64,000 nt of DNA, taken from Frigoribacterium sp. PhB160 (lineage in GTDB: Bacteria; Actinomycetota; Actinomycetes; Actinomycetales; Microbacteriaceae). A program made the position numbers and the translations under genes. The stretch is taken from contig NZ_RKIE01000001.1 in the NCBI RefSeq assembly GCF_003751785.1, positions 1,217,564 through 1,281,563 on the forward strand. The letters are read 5' to 3'. Under the pieces are notes generated by a model. It was not told the origin of the DNA. It saw only the letters and a list, made by a program, of their open reading frames with translations, and ran no database searches. This document shows, one piece after another, positions 13,601 to 21,235 of this stretch. Position 1 is the stretch's first letter. Every line of letters starts with the position of its first letter.

Positions 13601-16427
13601 GTCCGTCCAGGCGGCCGAGGACGGCACCACGGCCGAGGTCGTCGACGACGAGCTCCTCGCCGTCACCCCCCCGAGCGCCGAGGGCACGTACGGGCTCGTC
13701 TACACGATCGAGAACCCGCGGGGCGGGACGAGCTCGAGCTTCGTGTCGGTGACGGTCGACGCCGACGCCCCGCCGAACCGGCCCGTCGCCGACGACTCCG
13801 TGCTCGACCTCGGCGACATCGCCGGTCGTGAGTCGGTCGACGTCGACGTCCTCGCGAACGTCTTCTTCGCCGACGGGCCCGCGTCGAGCCTGGGCCTGGC
13901 CGTCGAGCCGGGCTGGGAGGCCGTGGCGTCCGTGACCGACGGCCGTCGCATCCGCGTGGCCATCGCCGACGCGAGCCAGATCATCCCGTTCGTCGTGACG
14001 CATCCCGACGACCCCTCGGTGCAGGCACGGGCGTTCGTCCGCGTCCCGGGCTACGACGACGCCCTGCCGCAGCTCGACCGGCAGGCCCGGCCGGTGAGCG
14101 TCGTCAGCGGGGACACCGTCCGAATCGCCCTCGCCGACCACGTCCTCGCCGCGGGGGGCAAGTCGGTCCGCCTCACCGGCTCCGCGTCGGTGCAGGCGAC
14201 CCACGCGAACGGCGACGACCTCGTGGTCGACCCGACCACGCTGGCCTTCACCTCGGAGGAGCTCTACTTCGGGACGGCGTCGATCTCGTTCGAGGTCACG
14301 GACGGCACGTCGGCCGACGACCCCGCCGGCAGGACGGCCACCCTCGTGCTGCCGATCACGGTGACCCCCCGCGAGAACCAGCCGCCGACGTTCAACGGCA
14401 CCTCCCTCGAGCTCGAGCCGGGAGAGTCGCGCACCCTCGACCTCGTCCGCCTCACCACCTACCCCTACCCCGACGCCGTCGACGAGCTGCGCTACGCGGT
14501 CGACGGCGCGTCGGCGCCCGGCTTCACGGCCGAGGTCACCGGCCAGCGGCTGACCGTGTCGGCGGCCACGAGCGCCTCGGCCGGCAGCTCCGCCACGGTG
14601 CCCGTGTCGGTGCGGGACTCCGTCAGCCCGGGCCGCGGCGGCGCGGTCCAGCTGACCGTCGCGGCGTCGACCCGGCCCCTGGCGCAGCCCGTGCCCGACA
14701 CGGCGACCGTCCGGCGTGGCTCGTCCACGACCGTCGACGTGCTGGCGAACGACCAGTCGACCAACCCCTTCCCGGGCCAGCCGCTCCGCGTGGTCGACAT
14801 CCGCGGGCTCGGCGGTGCCGGCCTGCCCGCCGGGGTGAGCGTCTCGCCGAGCGCCGACAGCCGCACCCTGAGCGTCTCGGTCGCCGCGGGCGCCGCGCCC
14901 GGCGACGCGAACCTGCAGTACCGGGTCGCCGACGTCACGGGGGACCCGGGCCGGTACGTCTGGGGCAACGTCACCGTCTCGGTCCAGGACGTCCCGGCGC
15001 AGCCGGCCGCACCCGTCCGGACCGGCTCGTCCCTGGGCGGCCAGCTCACCCTGAGCTACGCCGCGCCCCAGGCCAACAACTCCGCCATCACGCGCTTCCG
15101 CCTGGTGGGCGTCGGCAGTGCGGGCGCGAGCTACGGTCACGACTGCGGCCGGTCGACCGTGTGCACCCTGACGGACCTCGACCCCGAGCAGACCTACCGC
15201 TTCTCCGTGGTCGCGACGAACGGCGTCGGCGACTCGGCGGCCAGCGCCGCGAGCCAGCCCTACAGCGCCGACTTCGTCCCCGCGGCGCCGACGGGCGTCA
15301 CGGTCACGCCCTCCAGGACCGTCCCCGGCAGCCTCGACGTGACGTGGACGGCGGTGCCGCGCCCGGTGCGCGGGACCGCCGTGACGGGCTACACGGTGGA
15401 GGTGAGCGGCGGCGCGTCGCAGGCGACCGGCTCCACGTCGACGACCATCGCCGGCCTGACCCCGGGCAGCTCGTACGACGTGAGCGTGTACGCCCGCAAC
15501 CGGGCGCAGGTGACGAGCGAGCGCGACTGGAGCCGCAGCGGGGCCGTGCGGGCGACGGCGTTCGGCCAGCCGGGGGCCGTGACGGTCGCGGCCGGCTCTC
15601 GACCCGACGGTTCCGTCGAGCTGTCGTGGAGCGACGCCGCGGCGGCCGGCGACGGCACGATGACTTACCGGGTGCGGCGTCTCGACAGCGCACCGGCGGC
15701 CGGCTGCACGACGGACGGGAAGGCGATCCCGGCGAACGGACGCACCGCCGTCGACCCCAGCACCGACCGCGGCAGCCGCTACTACTACGCGGTGGACGCC
15801 GACAACGGGGTGTTCTGCACGACGAGCAGCACGTCACAGGTCGACGGGCTCCCGGGCCGGGCGACCGGCGCGGTGACGGTGGAGGCCCGGGGCAACGGCC
15901 GCTTCGACCTCCGGGTCTCCGCCCTCGGCGTCGCCGGCGACGTCCCCGCCGACTCGTGGCAGGCCCGACTCGGCAGCGGGGCGTGGACGCCCGTCGCCCT
16001 CGGCTCCTGGCTCACCTCGCTGGGCGACGCCACGGTGTACGGCACCGACGTCTCGGTGGAGTTCCGGGCCTGCCGCGCCGGCAACTGCTCCGACCTCGTG
16101 TCGCCGTCCGTGTCCGCGCGTCCCCTGCAGGCCGTGCCCAGTAGCCTGAGCTGCGTCGCGGCCGGTTCCCTCACGATCGGCACGCCGGCGAACGCGAACC
16201 CGGACGACCTCCGGTACTCGTACGCCGTCGAGTACCTGGTCGGGTCGACGTGGCAGGCCGGAGAGGCGGGGTCCGTGCCCGCCGACGCCACGCGGGCCCG
16301 GGTCACGACCACCGTCACCTTCTCGGGAACGACCTCCGTCGGGGTCGCAGAGGCGACCTGTACGCGTCCCGCGTCCACACCCGTCCCGACCCCGACCCCG
16401 ACCCCCACTCCCACGCCGACCCCCTGA
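10599..16427 (+). CDS. Giant Ig-like / fibronectin type III surface protein
   Basis: This 1942-residue protein has an N-terminal signal-anchor helix (about 14-36). A propeller-like region follows (about 37-360), then an acidic linker (about 360-390). Next are some ten tandem Ig/cadherin-like repeats (about 390-1460) with recurring LLNDFDPNGDPL and DVLANDEQPDGDEV Ca-binding-type motifs. At least two FN3 domains start at about 1465. It ends in a Pro-Thr repeat with no LPXTG motif or C-terminal membrane helix. It is therefore probably anchored at its N-terminus and extends outward. The start ATG 10599 overlaps the kinase stop; upstream in-frame sequence is a shadow of the kinase gene. It corresponds to fn3 of PFNA clusters. 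Ligand unknown. Confidence 0.88.
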   Translation: MSGLLAWASRRRSAVATGVSTVVVVALVTTVAVVSSGYEAQRLDLDDGTAWVANGSRSAVGRVNPDVGELNAAVRSTGTDLAVVQSGQEVLLVDRTDATVGLVDPATATVDETVPLPPEQPEVLLAGDRTVVVSGGTGELWTWPTTDLAAFSAEADADLSLGADLVASASPSGAVTTFSAETGEVSLIADAADASVDSTVDAGLAGGDEHQVTSVGSHWAVLDVTSGELVLDGDPVTLPVDASGGALQQATDDGDAVLLATTDGLLSVPFDGGEARALASGRSGAPARPVVVGSCTWAAWSGGSAWSDCSGARGGVVELDGVPGSAALVLAVNGRQVVLNDPVGGRSWALQAGGRLVDNWADLLDSEREREEQEDDSTDQPPELDPDQKAPVAVDDAVGARPGRASTLSVLLNDFDPNGDPLVVEQVSQPDPATARVDLVNDRQQLLLTLTAEATGTFTVDYSISDGRGGSDTATVTVTVRTDAENSAPEQVRRTSASVTSAGRVTASVLGDWVDPDGDAFYLTSASGPPGTSSKPSGDVVYQDAGAGETDVEVALVVSDGQAEGRGSLSVTVTGEAPLRAESFTVEAYAGRQVTVRPLAYATGGSGPIRLNSVPAKNGSTVTPSYDVGTFRFVSDEVRTHNLEYTVTDGDQTATGVVRVDVLSPPDAATPPVTTPKTMFVETLSSQTLDVVATDADPAGNVLMISSTAEVPLSSGVRVETLDQRYLRVTLTAPLEGRPVTVPYTVTNGLASAQGTVTVVEIPRRSQTQPPVATDDQVTVRVGDAVDIDVLANDEQPDGDEVTLVPDLVQDVPDDGGLLFTSGTRLRYLAPTTPGNVTAVYEVAGRDGQTDSAQVSIAVREADAATNAAPVPETVTARVVAGETVQVRVPLDGIDPDGDSVTLLGVGTNPAKGNVTSVSADGFAYQAAAYAAGTDEFTYTVVDGLGARASGKVRVGVAARADGTRGPVAVADDVTMRPGGTVTVRVLDNDSDPDGGALRVTSVQAAEDGTTAEVVDDELLAVTPPSAEGTYGLVYTIENPRGGTSSSFVSVTVDADAPPNRPVADDSVLDLGDIAGRESVDVDVLANVFFADGPASSLGLAVEPGWEAVASVTDGRRIRVAIADASQIIPFVVTHPDDPSVQARAFVRVPGYDDALPQLDRQARPVSVVSGDTVRIALADHVLAAGGKSVRLTGSASVQATHANGDDLVVDPTTLAFTSEELYFGTASISFEVTDGTSADDPAGRTATLVLPITVTPRENQPPTFNGTSLELEPGESRTLDLVRLTTYPYPDAVDELRYAVDGASAPGFTAEVTGQRLTVSAATSASAGSSATVPVSVRDSVSPGRGGAVQLTVAASTRPLAQPVPDTATVRRGSSTTVDVLANDQSTNPFPGQPLRVVDIRGLGGAGLPAGVSVSPSADSRTLSVSVAAGAAPGDANLQYRVADVTGDPGRYVWGNVTVSVQDVPAQPAAPVRTGSSLGGQLTLSYAAPQANNSAITRFRLVGVGSAGASYGHDCGRSTVCTLTDLDPEQTYRFSVVATNGVGDSAASAASQPYSADFVPAAPTGVTVTPSRTVPGSLDVTWTAVPRPVRGTAVTGYTVEVSGGASQATGSTSTTIAGLTPGSSYDVSVYARNRAQVTSERDWSRSGAVRATAFGQPGAVTVAAGSRPDGSVELSWSDAAAAGDGTMTYRVRRLDSAPAAGCTTDGKAIPANGRTAVDPSTDRGSRYYYAVDADNGVFCTTSSTSQVDGLPGRATGAVTVEARGNGRFDLRVSALGVAGDVPADSWQARLGSGAWTPVALGSWLTSLGDATVYGTDVSVEFRACRAGNCSDLVSPSVSARPLQAVPSSLSCVAAGSLTIGTPANANPDDLRYSYAVEYLVGSTWQAGEAGSVPADATRARVTTTVTFSGTTSVGVAEATCTRPASTPVPTPTPTPTPTPTP
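16378..16424 (+). repeat. Pro-Thr dipeptide repeat tract
   Basis: Near-perfect tandem CCGACC/CCCACT hexamers encode the C-terminal (Pro-Thr)n tail of the giant surface protein. Such tracts can vary in length by slippage, and PT tails often span cell wall. Confidence 0.8.
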
Positions 16428-16446
16428 CGAGAGAGACGACCGACAC

Positions 16447-17418
16447 ATGAGCATGAGCCCCGAGCAGGCGACCTGGTTCTCCGACGTCTTCGGGCGCCTC
16501 GTGGCGAACGTCGACCAGGTGCTGCTCGGCAAGACCTTCGTCGTGCGGCTGTCGTTCACCGCCCTGCTGAGCGAGGGGCACCTCCTCCTCGAGGACTTCC
16601 CGGGCACCGGCAAGACGTCGCTCGCCCGGGCGATCGCGCAGAGCGTCCAGGGCACGAGCAACCGCGTGCAGTTCACCCCCGACCTCCTGCCCGGCGACAT
16701 CACCGGGGTCAGCATCTACGACCAGAAGAAGGGCGAGTTCGAGTTCCACCGCGGGCCGATCTTCTCGAACATCGTGCTGGCCGACGAGATCAACCGGGCG
16801 AGCCCGAAGACGCAGTCGGCGCTGCTCGAGGTCATGGAGGAGGGGCGCGTGACGGTCGACGGCGTGAGCCACGACGTCGGCTCGCCCTTCATGGTGATCG
16901 CGACGCAGAACCCGATCGAGCAGGCCGGCACCTATCGGCTCCCCGAGGCACAGCTCGACCGGTTCGTCCTGAAGACGTCGATCGGCTACCCCGACCACGC
17001 CGCCACCGTCCGGATCCTCGAAGGATCGGCCACCCGCGTCCACGAGGGCACGCTCGACCCCGTGGTCCAGGCCGCCGTCGTCACCGAGATGGCCCAGCTC
17101 GCCCGCACCGTCCACGTCGAGACGTCCATCGTCGACTACGTCGCGCGCCTCGTCGAGGCCTCCCGCACGGCGCAGGAGGTCCGCCTCGGCGTGAGCGTCC
17201 GCGGGGCGCTGTCGCTCGTCCGCACCGCCAAGACCTACGCGGCGTCCCTCGGTCGCCACTACGTCACCCCCGACGACGTCAAGGTGCTCGCCGAGCCGGT
17301 GCTCGCGCACCGACTCGTGCTCGACCCGGAGGCCGAGTTCGACGGCGTGACGCCGTCGAGCGTCGTGAGCCAGCTGCTCATCGAGACCCCGCCGCCGGCG
17401 GAGCGAGCCGCGGGGTGA
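16447..17418 (+). CDS. MoxR-family AAA+ ATPase
   Basis: This 323-residue AAA+ ATPase of the MoxR family has Walker A FPGTGKTS (Lys56), Walker B VLADEINRASPKTQSALLE and sensor ATQNPIEQAGTYRLPEAQ. These are chaperone-like ATPases that usually act with a DUF58 or VWA partner on envelope or metal-containing proteins. It begins 19 nt after the giant surface protein and overlaps the DUF58 gene by 4 nt. It matches aaa-atp in bifidobacterial PFNA clusters. Confidence 0.92.
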   Translation: MSMSPEQATWFSDVFGRLVANVDQVLLGKTFVVRLSFTALLSEGHLLLEDFPGTGKTSLARAIAQSVQGTSNRVQFTPDLLPGDITGVSIYDQKKGEFEFHRGPIFSNIVLADEINRASPKTQSALLEVMEEGRVTVDGVSHDVGSPFMVIATQNPIEQAGTYRLPEAQLDRFVLKTSIGYPDHAATVRILEGSATRVHEGTLDPVVQAAVVTEMAQLARTVHVETSIVDYVARLVEASRTAQEVRLGVSVRGALSLVRTAKTYAASLGRHYVTPDDVKVLAEPVLAHRLVLDPEAEFDGVTPSSVVSQLLIETPPPAERAAG

Positions 17419-18866
17419 GCGTCGACCCGGGGGACGGCCCCACCGGGCGGCGCGGCGCCGGCGGACCCGTCGGACCCGGCGGCGTCCGGGGCGGCACCCG
17501 GACCCGAGCGGCGGGGCGGACGCGCACGGACCTCGCCGCGACCGGCACCCAGGGCCTGACCAACGCCCGAACCAGGATCGTGGGGGAGCGGACCGGCCCG
17601 GTCGCGGACGGCCTCGTGACGCTCGTGCGGGCCGCCCGGGTCGTCCGGTCCGTCGGCCGCCGTGGGGCCTCGGCGATCTCCGGGGTCGTGACGCCCGTCG
17701 GCTGGGCATTCCTGGTGCTCGTGCCGGTCGCGCTGGTCGTAGGCCGCCTCCTGGGCTGGACCGAGCTCGCCGTCGTCGGGTACGCGGCGGTCGTCGTCCT
17801 CCTCGTGGCTGCCCTCTCGCTCGTGGGCCGGAACGCCTTCGTCGTGACGCTGTCGATCCCGCACGAGCGGGTCACCGTCGGAGAGCCGGCCGTGGGCGAG
17901 GTCGTGGTCGTGAACCCGTCCCGTCGGCGCGTGCTCGGCGTCACCGTCGAGATCCCCGTCGGCCGGGGACTCGCGGAGCTCAGCCTGCCGGGGCTCCGGC
18001 CGGGCGACCGCGTCTCGGAGCCGTTCACGGTGCCCACGACCCGCCGCGGCGTCGTCCGGGTAGGGCCCGTGCGCACCGTCCGGGGCGACGCCGTCGGACT
18101 CGTCCGGCGAGAGCTCGAGTGGACCGGCGTGACGGAGCTGTTCGTCCACCCCCGCACCGTCGGCATCCCCAGCACGAGCGCGGGCCTCCTCCGCGACCTC
18201 GAGGGCTCGCCCACCCGCGACCTCGCGCCGAGCGACATCTCCTTCCACGCCCTGCGCGAGTACCTGCCGGGCGACGAACGGCGTGCCATCCACTGGCGGT
18301 CGACGGCCAAGACCGGCACGTTCATGGTCCGGCAGTTCGAGGAGAGCCGCCGCAGCCACATCGTCATCGCGCTCAGCCTGTCGAGCGCCGACTTCGGCAC
18401 CGAGGACGAGTTCGAGCTGGCGGTCGGCGTGACCGGGTCCCTCGGCATCCGGGCCATCCGCGACGCGCGCGAGCTCAGCGTCGTCGTCAGCGGCCTCACG
18501 CCCGAGTTCGCCAAGCGCAAGAAGCTCGAGGTCCGGGGCCTCGGCACCCTCTCGCGGAACCGCCTCCTCGACGACCTGGCGCAGGTCGAGCACGACGAGA
18601 CGGCCCTCCGCGTCACCGACCTCGCGCGGGTGGCCGGCGAGGACGCCTCCGGCGTGTCGGTGGCCTTCCTCGTCGTCGGCTCGGCCGCGACGCTCGGCGA
18701 GCTCCGGTCCGCCGCGCTCGGCTTCCCCCTCGGCGTCGAGGCGGTCGCGATCGTCTGCGACCCCGACACCGTCCCGGGCCTGACGCGCTTGTCCGACCTC
18801 ACGGTGCTCACGGTCGGCAGCCTCGACGACCTGCAGAGATCGCTCGCCCGGGCGGCCGCGTCGTGA
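17415..18866 (+). CDS. DUF58 membrane protein
   Basis: This 483-residue protein has a Gly/Arg-rich cytoplasmic N-terminus and two membrane helices at about 92-138 (GWAFLVLVPVALVVG and VVGYAAVVVLLVAALSLV). The DUF58 core lies at about 265-300 (LREYLPGDERRAIHWRSTAKTG), inside a VWA-like fold. DUF58 proteins pair with MoxR ATPases. The start is GTG 17415 inside the moxR stop. Compared with the second DUF58 gene in the window (35381-36268) it is larger and membrane-bound. Confidence 0.88.
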   Translation: MSVDPGDGPTGRRGAGGPVGPGGVRGGTRTRAAGRTRTDLAATGTQGLTNARTRIVGERTGPVADGLVTLVRAARVVRSVGRRGASAISGVVTPVGWAFLVLVPVALVVGRLLGWTELAVVGYAAVVVLLVAALSLVGRNAFVVTLSIPHERVTVGEPAVGEVVVVNPSRRRVLGVTVEIPVGRGLAELSLPGLRPGDRVSEPFTVPTTRRGVVRVGPVRTVRGDAVGLVRRELEWTGVTELFVHPRTVGIPSTSAGLLRDLEGSPTRDLAPSDISFHALREYLPGDERRAIHWRSTAKTGTFMVRQFEESRRSHIVIALSLSSADFGTEDEFELAVGVTGSLGIRAIRDARELSVVVSGLTPEFAKRKKLEVRGLGTLSRNRLLDDLAQVEHDETALRVTDLARVAGEDASGVSVAFLVVGSAATLGELRSAALGFPLGVEAVAIVCDPDTVPGLTRLSDLTVLTVGSLDDLQRSLARAAAS

Positions 18867-21235
18867 CCGCCCCCGACGTCGACGCTCGCCGACGGGGCAC
18901 CGGGCGCCGCGCCTCCGACCGCTCGGGCCGCCTCCGGCCCGCCACCGCCCTCCCGGCCACGGGCCTCTTCGTGCTCTGCCTGGCCGCCGCGCTCCTGCCG
19001 GCCTGGCCGATCTACCGCAGCGCCGACGTCGTGGTCATGGCCGGCGTCACGGTGCTCGCGGGCTGCGTCATCGCGCTGGCGGGGGCCGCCCTCCGGCTCT
19101 CCAGCCTCGCGGTCCTGGTCCTGACGGTCGTGGCGTACCTCGTGCTCGGGGTCCCGCTGGCGGTGCCGTCCCAGACGACCGCCGGCGTCCTCCCGACCCT
19201 CGACGGCCTCGTCGACCTCCTGGCCGGCACGGCCCTCGGCTGGAAGCAGCTCGTGACGATCTCGCTCCCCGTCGGCAGCTACGAGGCCCTGCTCGTGCCG
19301 ATGTTCGTGCTGCTGCTCGTCGCCTCGGTCGTCGGGCTGTCCGTCGCGCTCCGCTCCCGTCGCGGCGAGCTCGCCCTGCTGGCGCCCGCCGTCGTCCTCC
19401 TCGCCGGCATCCTCCTCGGCCCGGCCGAGGCGGTCCGCCCCGTGCTGACGGGGTCGGCGGTGCTGGGGACGACGGTCGCCTGGTTCGTCTGGTGGCGCCT
19501 CCGTCGTCGTCGCGTCGCCGTCGACGCCCTCGTCGGTCGGGCCGGGGGCTCCCGGTCCCACGGGCACGGGTCCGTGGCGGTCCGGGCCGTCGTGGGGTCG
19601 GCCGCGACGGTCGCCGTCGCGCTGGCCGCGGCGGCCGGGGCGGAGGCGGTGCTCCCGTCGTCGGGGGAGCGCACGGTCGGGCGGACGCTCGTCGAGCAGC
19701 CCTTCGACCCCCGCGACGAGGTCAGCCCCCTCACGCGCCTCCGGGTGTACGAGCAGGAGCCCGCCGTCGACGAGACCCTCTTCACGGTGGAGGGCCTCGC
19801 GGCCGGGCAGCTCCTCCGGCTGGCGACCCTCGACACCTACGACGGCGTCTCGTTCACGGTCGGCAGCTCCGCGGTCACGAGCGCCTCGGGGTCGTTCGAC
19901 CGGGTGCCCGCGGTGGTCGACCAGTCCGCGGTCGTCGGGAGCCCGGCGTCGCTGGCCGTGACGGTCGACGGGTACCGGGGCGTCTGGCTGCCGACGGTCG
20001 GCCAGCTCGAGGACGTGGCCTTCTCCGGGCCCACCGCCGACGACCGCCGGGCGGCGTTCTTCTACAACGACGTGACCGGGACGGCGGCGGTCGTGGGCGG
20101 GCTCTCGGCCGGGGACGCCTACCGCCTCGACGCGGTCCTCCCCGACGCCCCCGCCGACGACGAGCTCGCGAGCCTCACCCCGGGCTCGGCCACCGTGCCC
20201 GCGCCGACCGACGTCCCCGACGAGCTCACCGCGGCCCTGGACGCCTGGACGGCCGACGTGCAGGGCCCGGGCGCGCAGCTCGTCGCGGCCCTCGACGCCC
20301 TCCGGGCCGAGGGGTACGTCAGCCACGGGGTGTCCGCGGACGAGCCGCGCAGCCGGTCCGGCCACGGCTCCGACCGCCTGGCGCAGCTCTTCACCGACCC
20401 GGTCATGGTCGGCGACGCGGAACAGTACGCCGCCGCCGCCGCACTCATGGCCGACCGTCTCGGCTTCCCCTCCCGGGTCGTGATGGGCTTCGTGCCCGAG
20501 GCCGCACAGGAGGGGGCGTCCGGCCCCGTCGACGTCACCGGTGCCGACGTCACGGCCCGGATCGAGGTCGACACGGCCGAGCACGGCTGGGTCTCCCTCG
20601 ACCCGGTGCCCGAGGAGCGCCCCGTCCCCGACGACGTCCCGCAGGACCCGAACCAGGTCTCCCGTCCGCAGTCCGTCGTCCAGCCGCCCCTCGTCGAGCC
20701 GCCCGTCCGCGACGAGCAGTCGCCGCCGCGGACGGCCCAGGACGAGTCGGAGGCGCCCCCTGCGTGGATCGGGATCGCCCTCCTCGTCGCGAGGGTCGCC
20801 GGGTGGACAGCTCTCGTCGCCGGGCTCGTCAGCGCTCCGCTGCTGACGATCGTCGTCCTCAAGGCCCGTCGTCGTCGACGCCGGCGGCGGGCGCCCGATC
20901 CTGTGCAGCGCATCACGGGGGGCTGGCAGGAGTTCGAGGACGCCGTGGTCGACCACGGGGTCGAGACGCCGCCCGCCGCGACGAGGAGCGAGGTCGCGGC
21001 GGTCGTCGGCGGGGCGCGCACGGCGGTCCTCGCACGGGTCGCCGACCGCGCCGTCTTCGCCCCCGCCGTCCCCGCGGCGGAGGACGCGGATCGCGTCTGG
21101 ACGGCCGTGAGCGACATGCGTCGTCAACTCGGGGTGGGCCTGACACGGTGGCAGCGCTTCCGGGCGGCCGTCTCGCTGCGGTCGCTCCGCGGATACCATG
21201 GCCGGACGCCGACCGAGCGTGAGAGGACCCCGTGA
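18863..21235 (+). CDS. Transglutaminase-like membrane protein with degenerate active site
   Basis: This 790-residue protein has about seven N-terminal membrane helices, an exported transglutaminase-like domain (about 450-590), one C-terminal helix (about 635-660) and an Arg-rich tail. The architecture is that of DUF3488/transglutaminase proteins. The catalytic Cys position is Ala519 (GDAEQYAAA in place of GxCExxA). The His position is Thr564 (DVTARIEV in place of DxHAWxEV). Asp580 is kept (SLDP). It is therefore probably not an active acyltransferase. The start is GTG 18863 overlapping the DUF58 stop. It is tgm-equivalent in PFNA clusters. Confidence 0.85.
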   Translation: MTAPDVDARRRGTGRRASDRSGRLRPATALPATGLFVLCLAAALLPAWPIYRSADVVVMAGVTVLAGCVIALAGAALRLSSLAVLVLTVVAYLVLGVPLAVPSQTTAGVLPTLDGLVDLLAGTALGWKQLVTISLPVGSYEALLVPMFVLLLVASVVGLSVALRSRRGELALLAPAVVLLAGILLGPAEAVRPVLTGSAVLGTTVAWFVWWRLRRRRVAVDALVGRAGGSRSHGHGSVAVRAVVGSAATVAVALAAAAGAEAVLPSSGERTVGRTLVEQPFDPRDEVSPLTRLRVYEQEPAVDETLFTVEGLAAGQLLRLATLDTYDGVSFTVGSSAVTSASGSFDRVPAVVDQSAVVGSPASLAVTVDGYRGVWLPTVGQLEDVAFSGPTADDRRAAFFYNDVTGTAAVVGGLSAGDAYRLDAVLPDAPADDELASLTPGSATVPAPTDVPDELTAALDAWTADVQGPGAQLVAALDALRAEGYVSHGVSADEPRSRSGHGSDRLAQLFTDPVMVGDAEQYAAAAALMADRLGFPSRVVMGFVPEAAQEGASGPVDVTGADVTARIEVDTAEHGWVSLDPVPEERPVPDDVPQDPNQVSRPQSVVQPPLVEPPVRDEQSPPRTAQDESEAPPAWIGIALLVARVAGWTALVAGLVSAPLLTIVVLKARRRRRRRRAPDPVQRITGGWQEFEDAVVDHGVETPPAATRSEVAAVVGGARTAVLARVADRAVFAPAVPAAEDADRVWTAVSDMRRQLGVGLTRWQRFRAAVSLRSLRGYHGRTPTERERTP

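Noticed and set aside
10434-15140. 1568-codon open frame on the minus strand
   Set aside because: It is antisense to the Ig/FN3 gene, with Arg/Gly/Asp/Val-rich sequence and no domain. In GC-rich genes the antisense frames stay open by chance.
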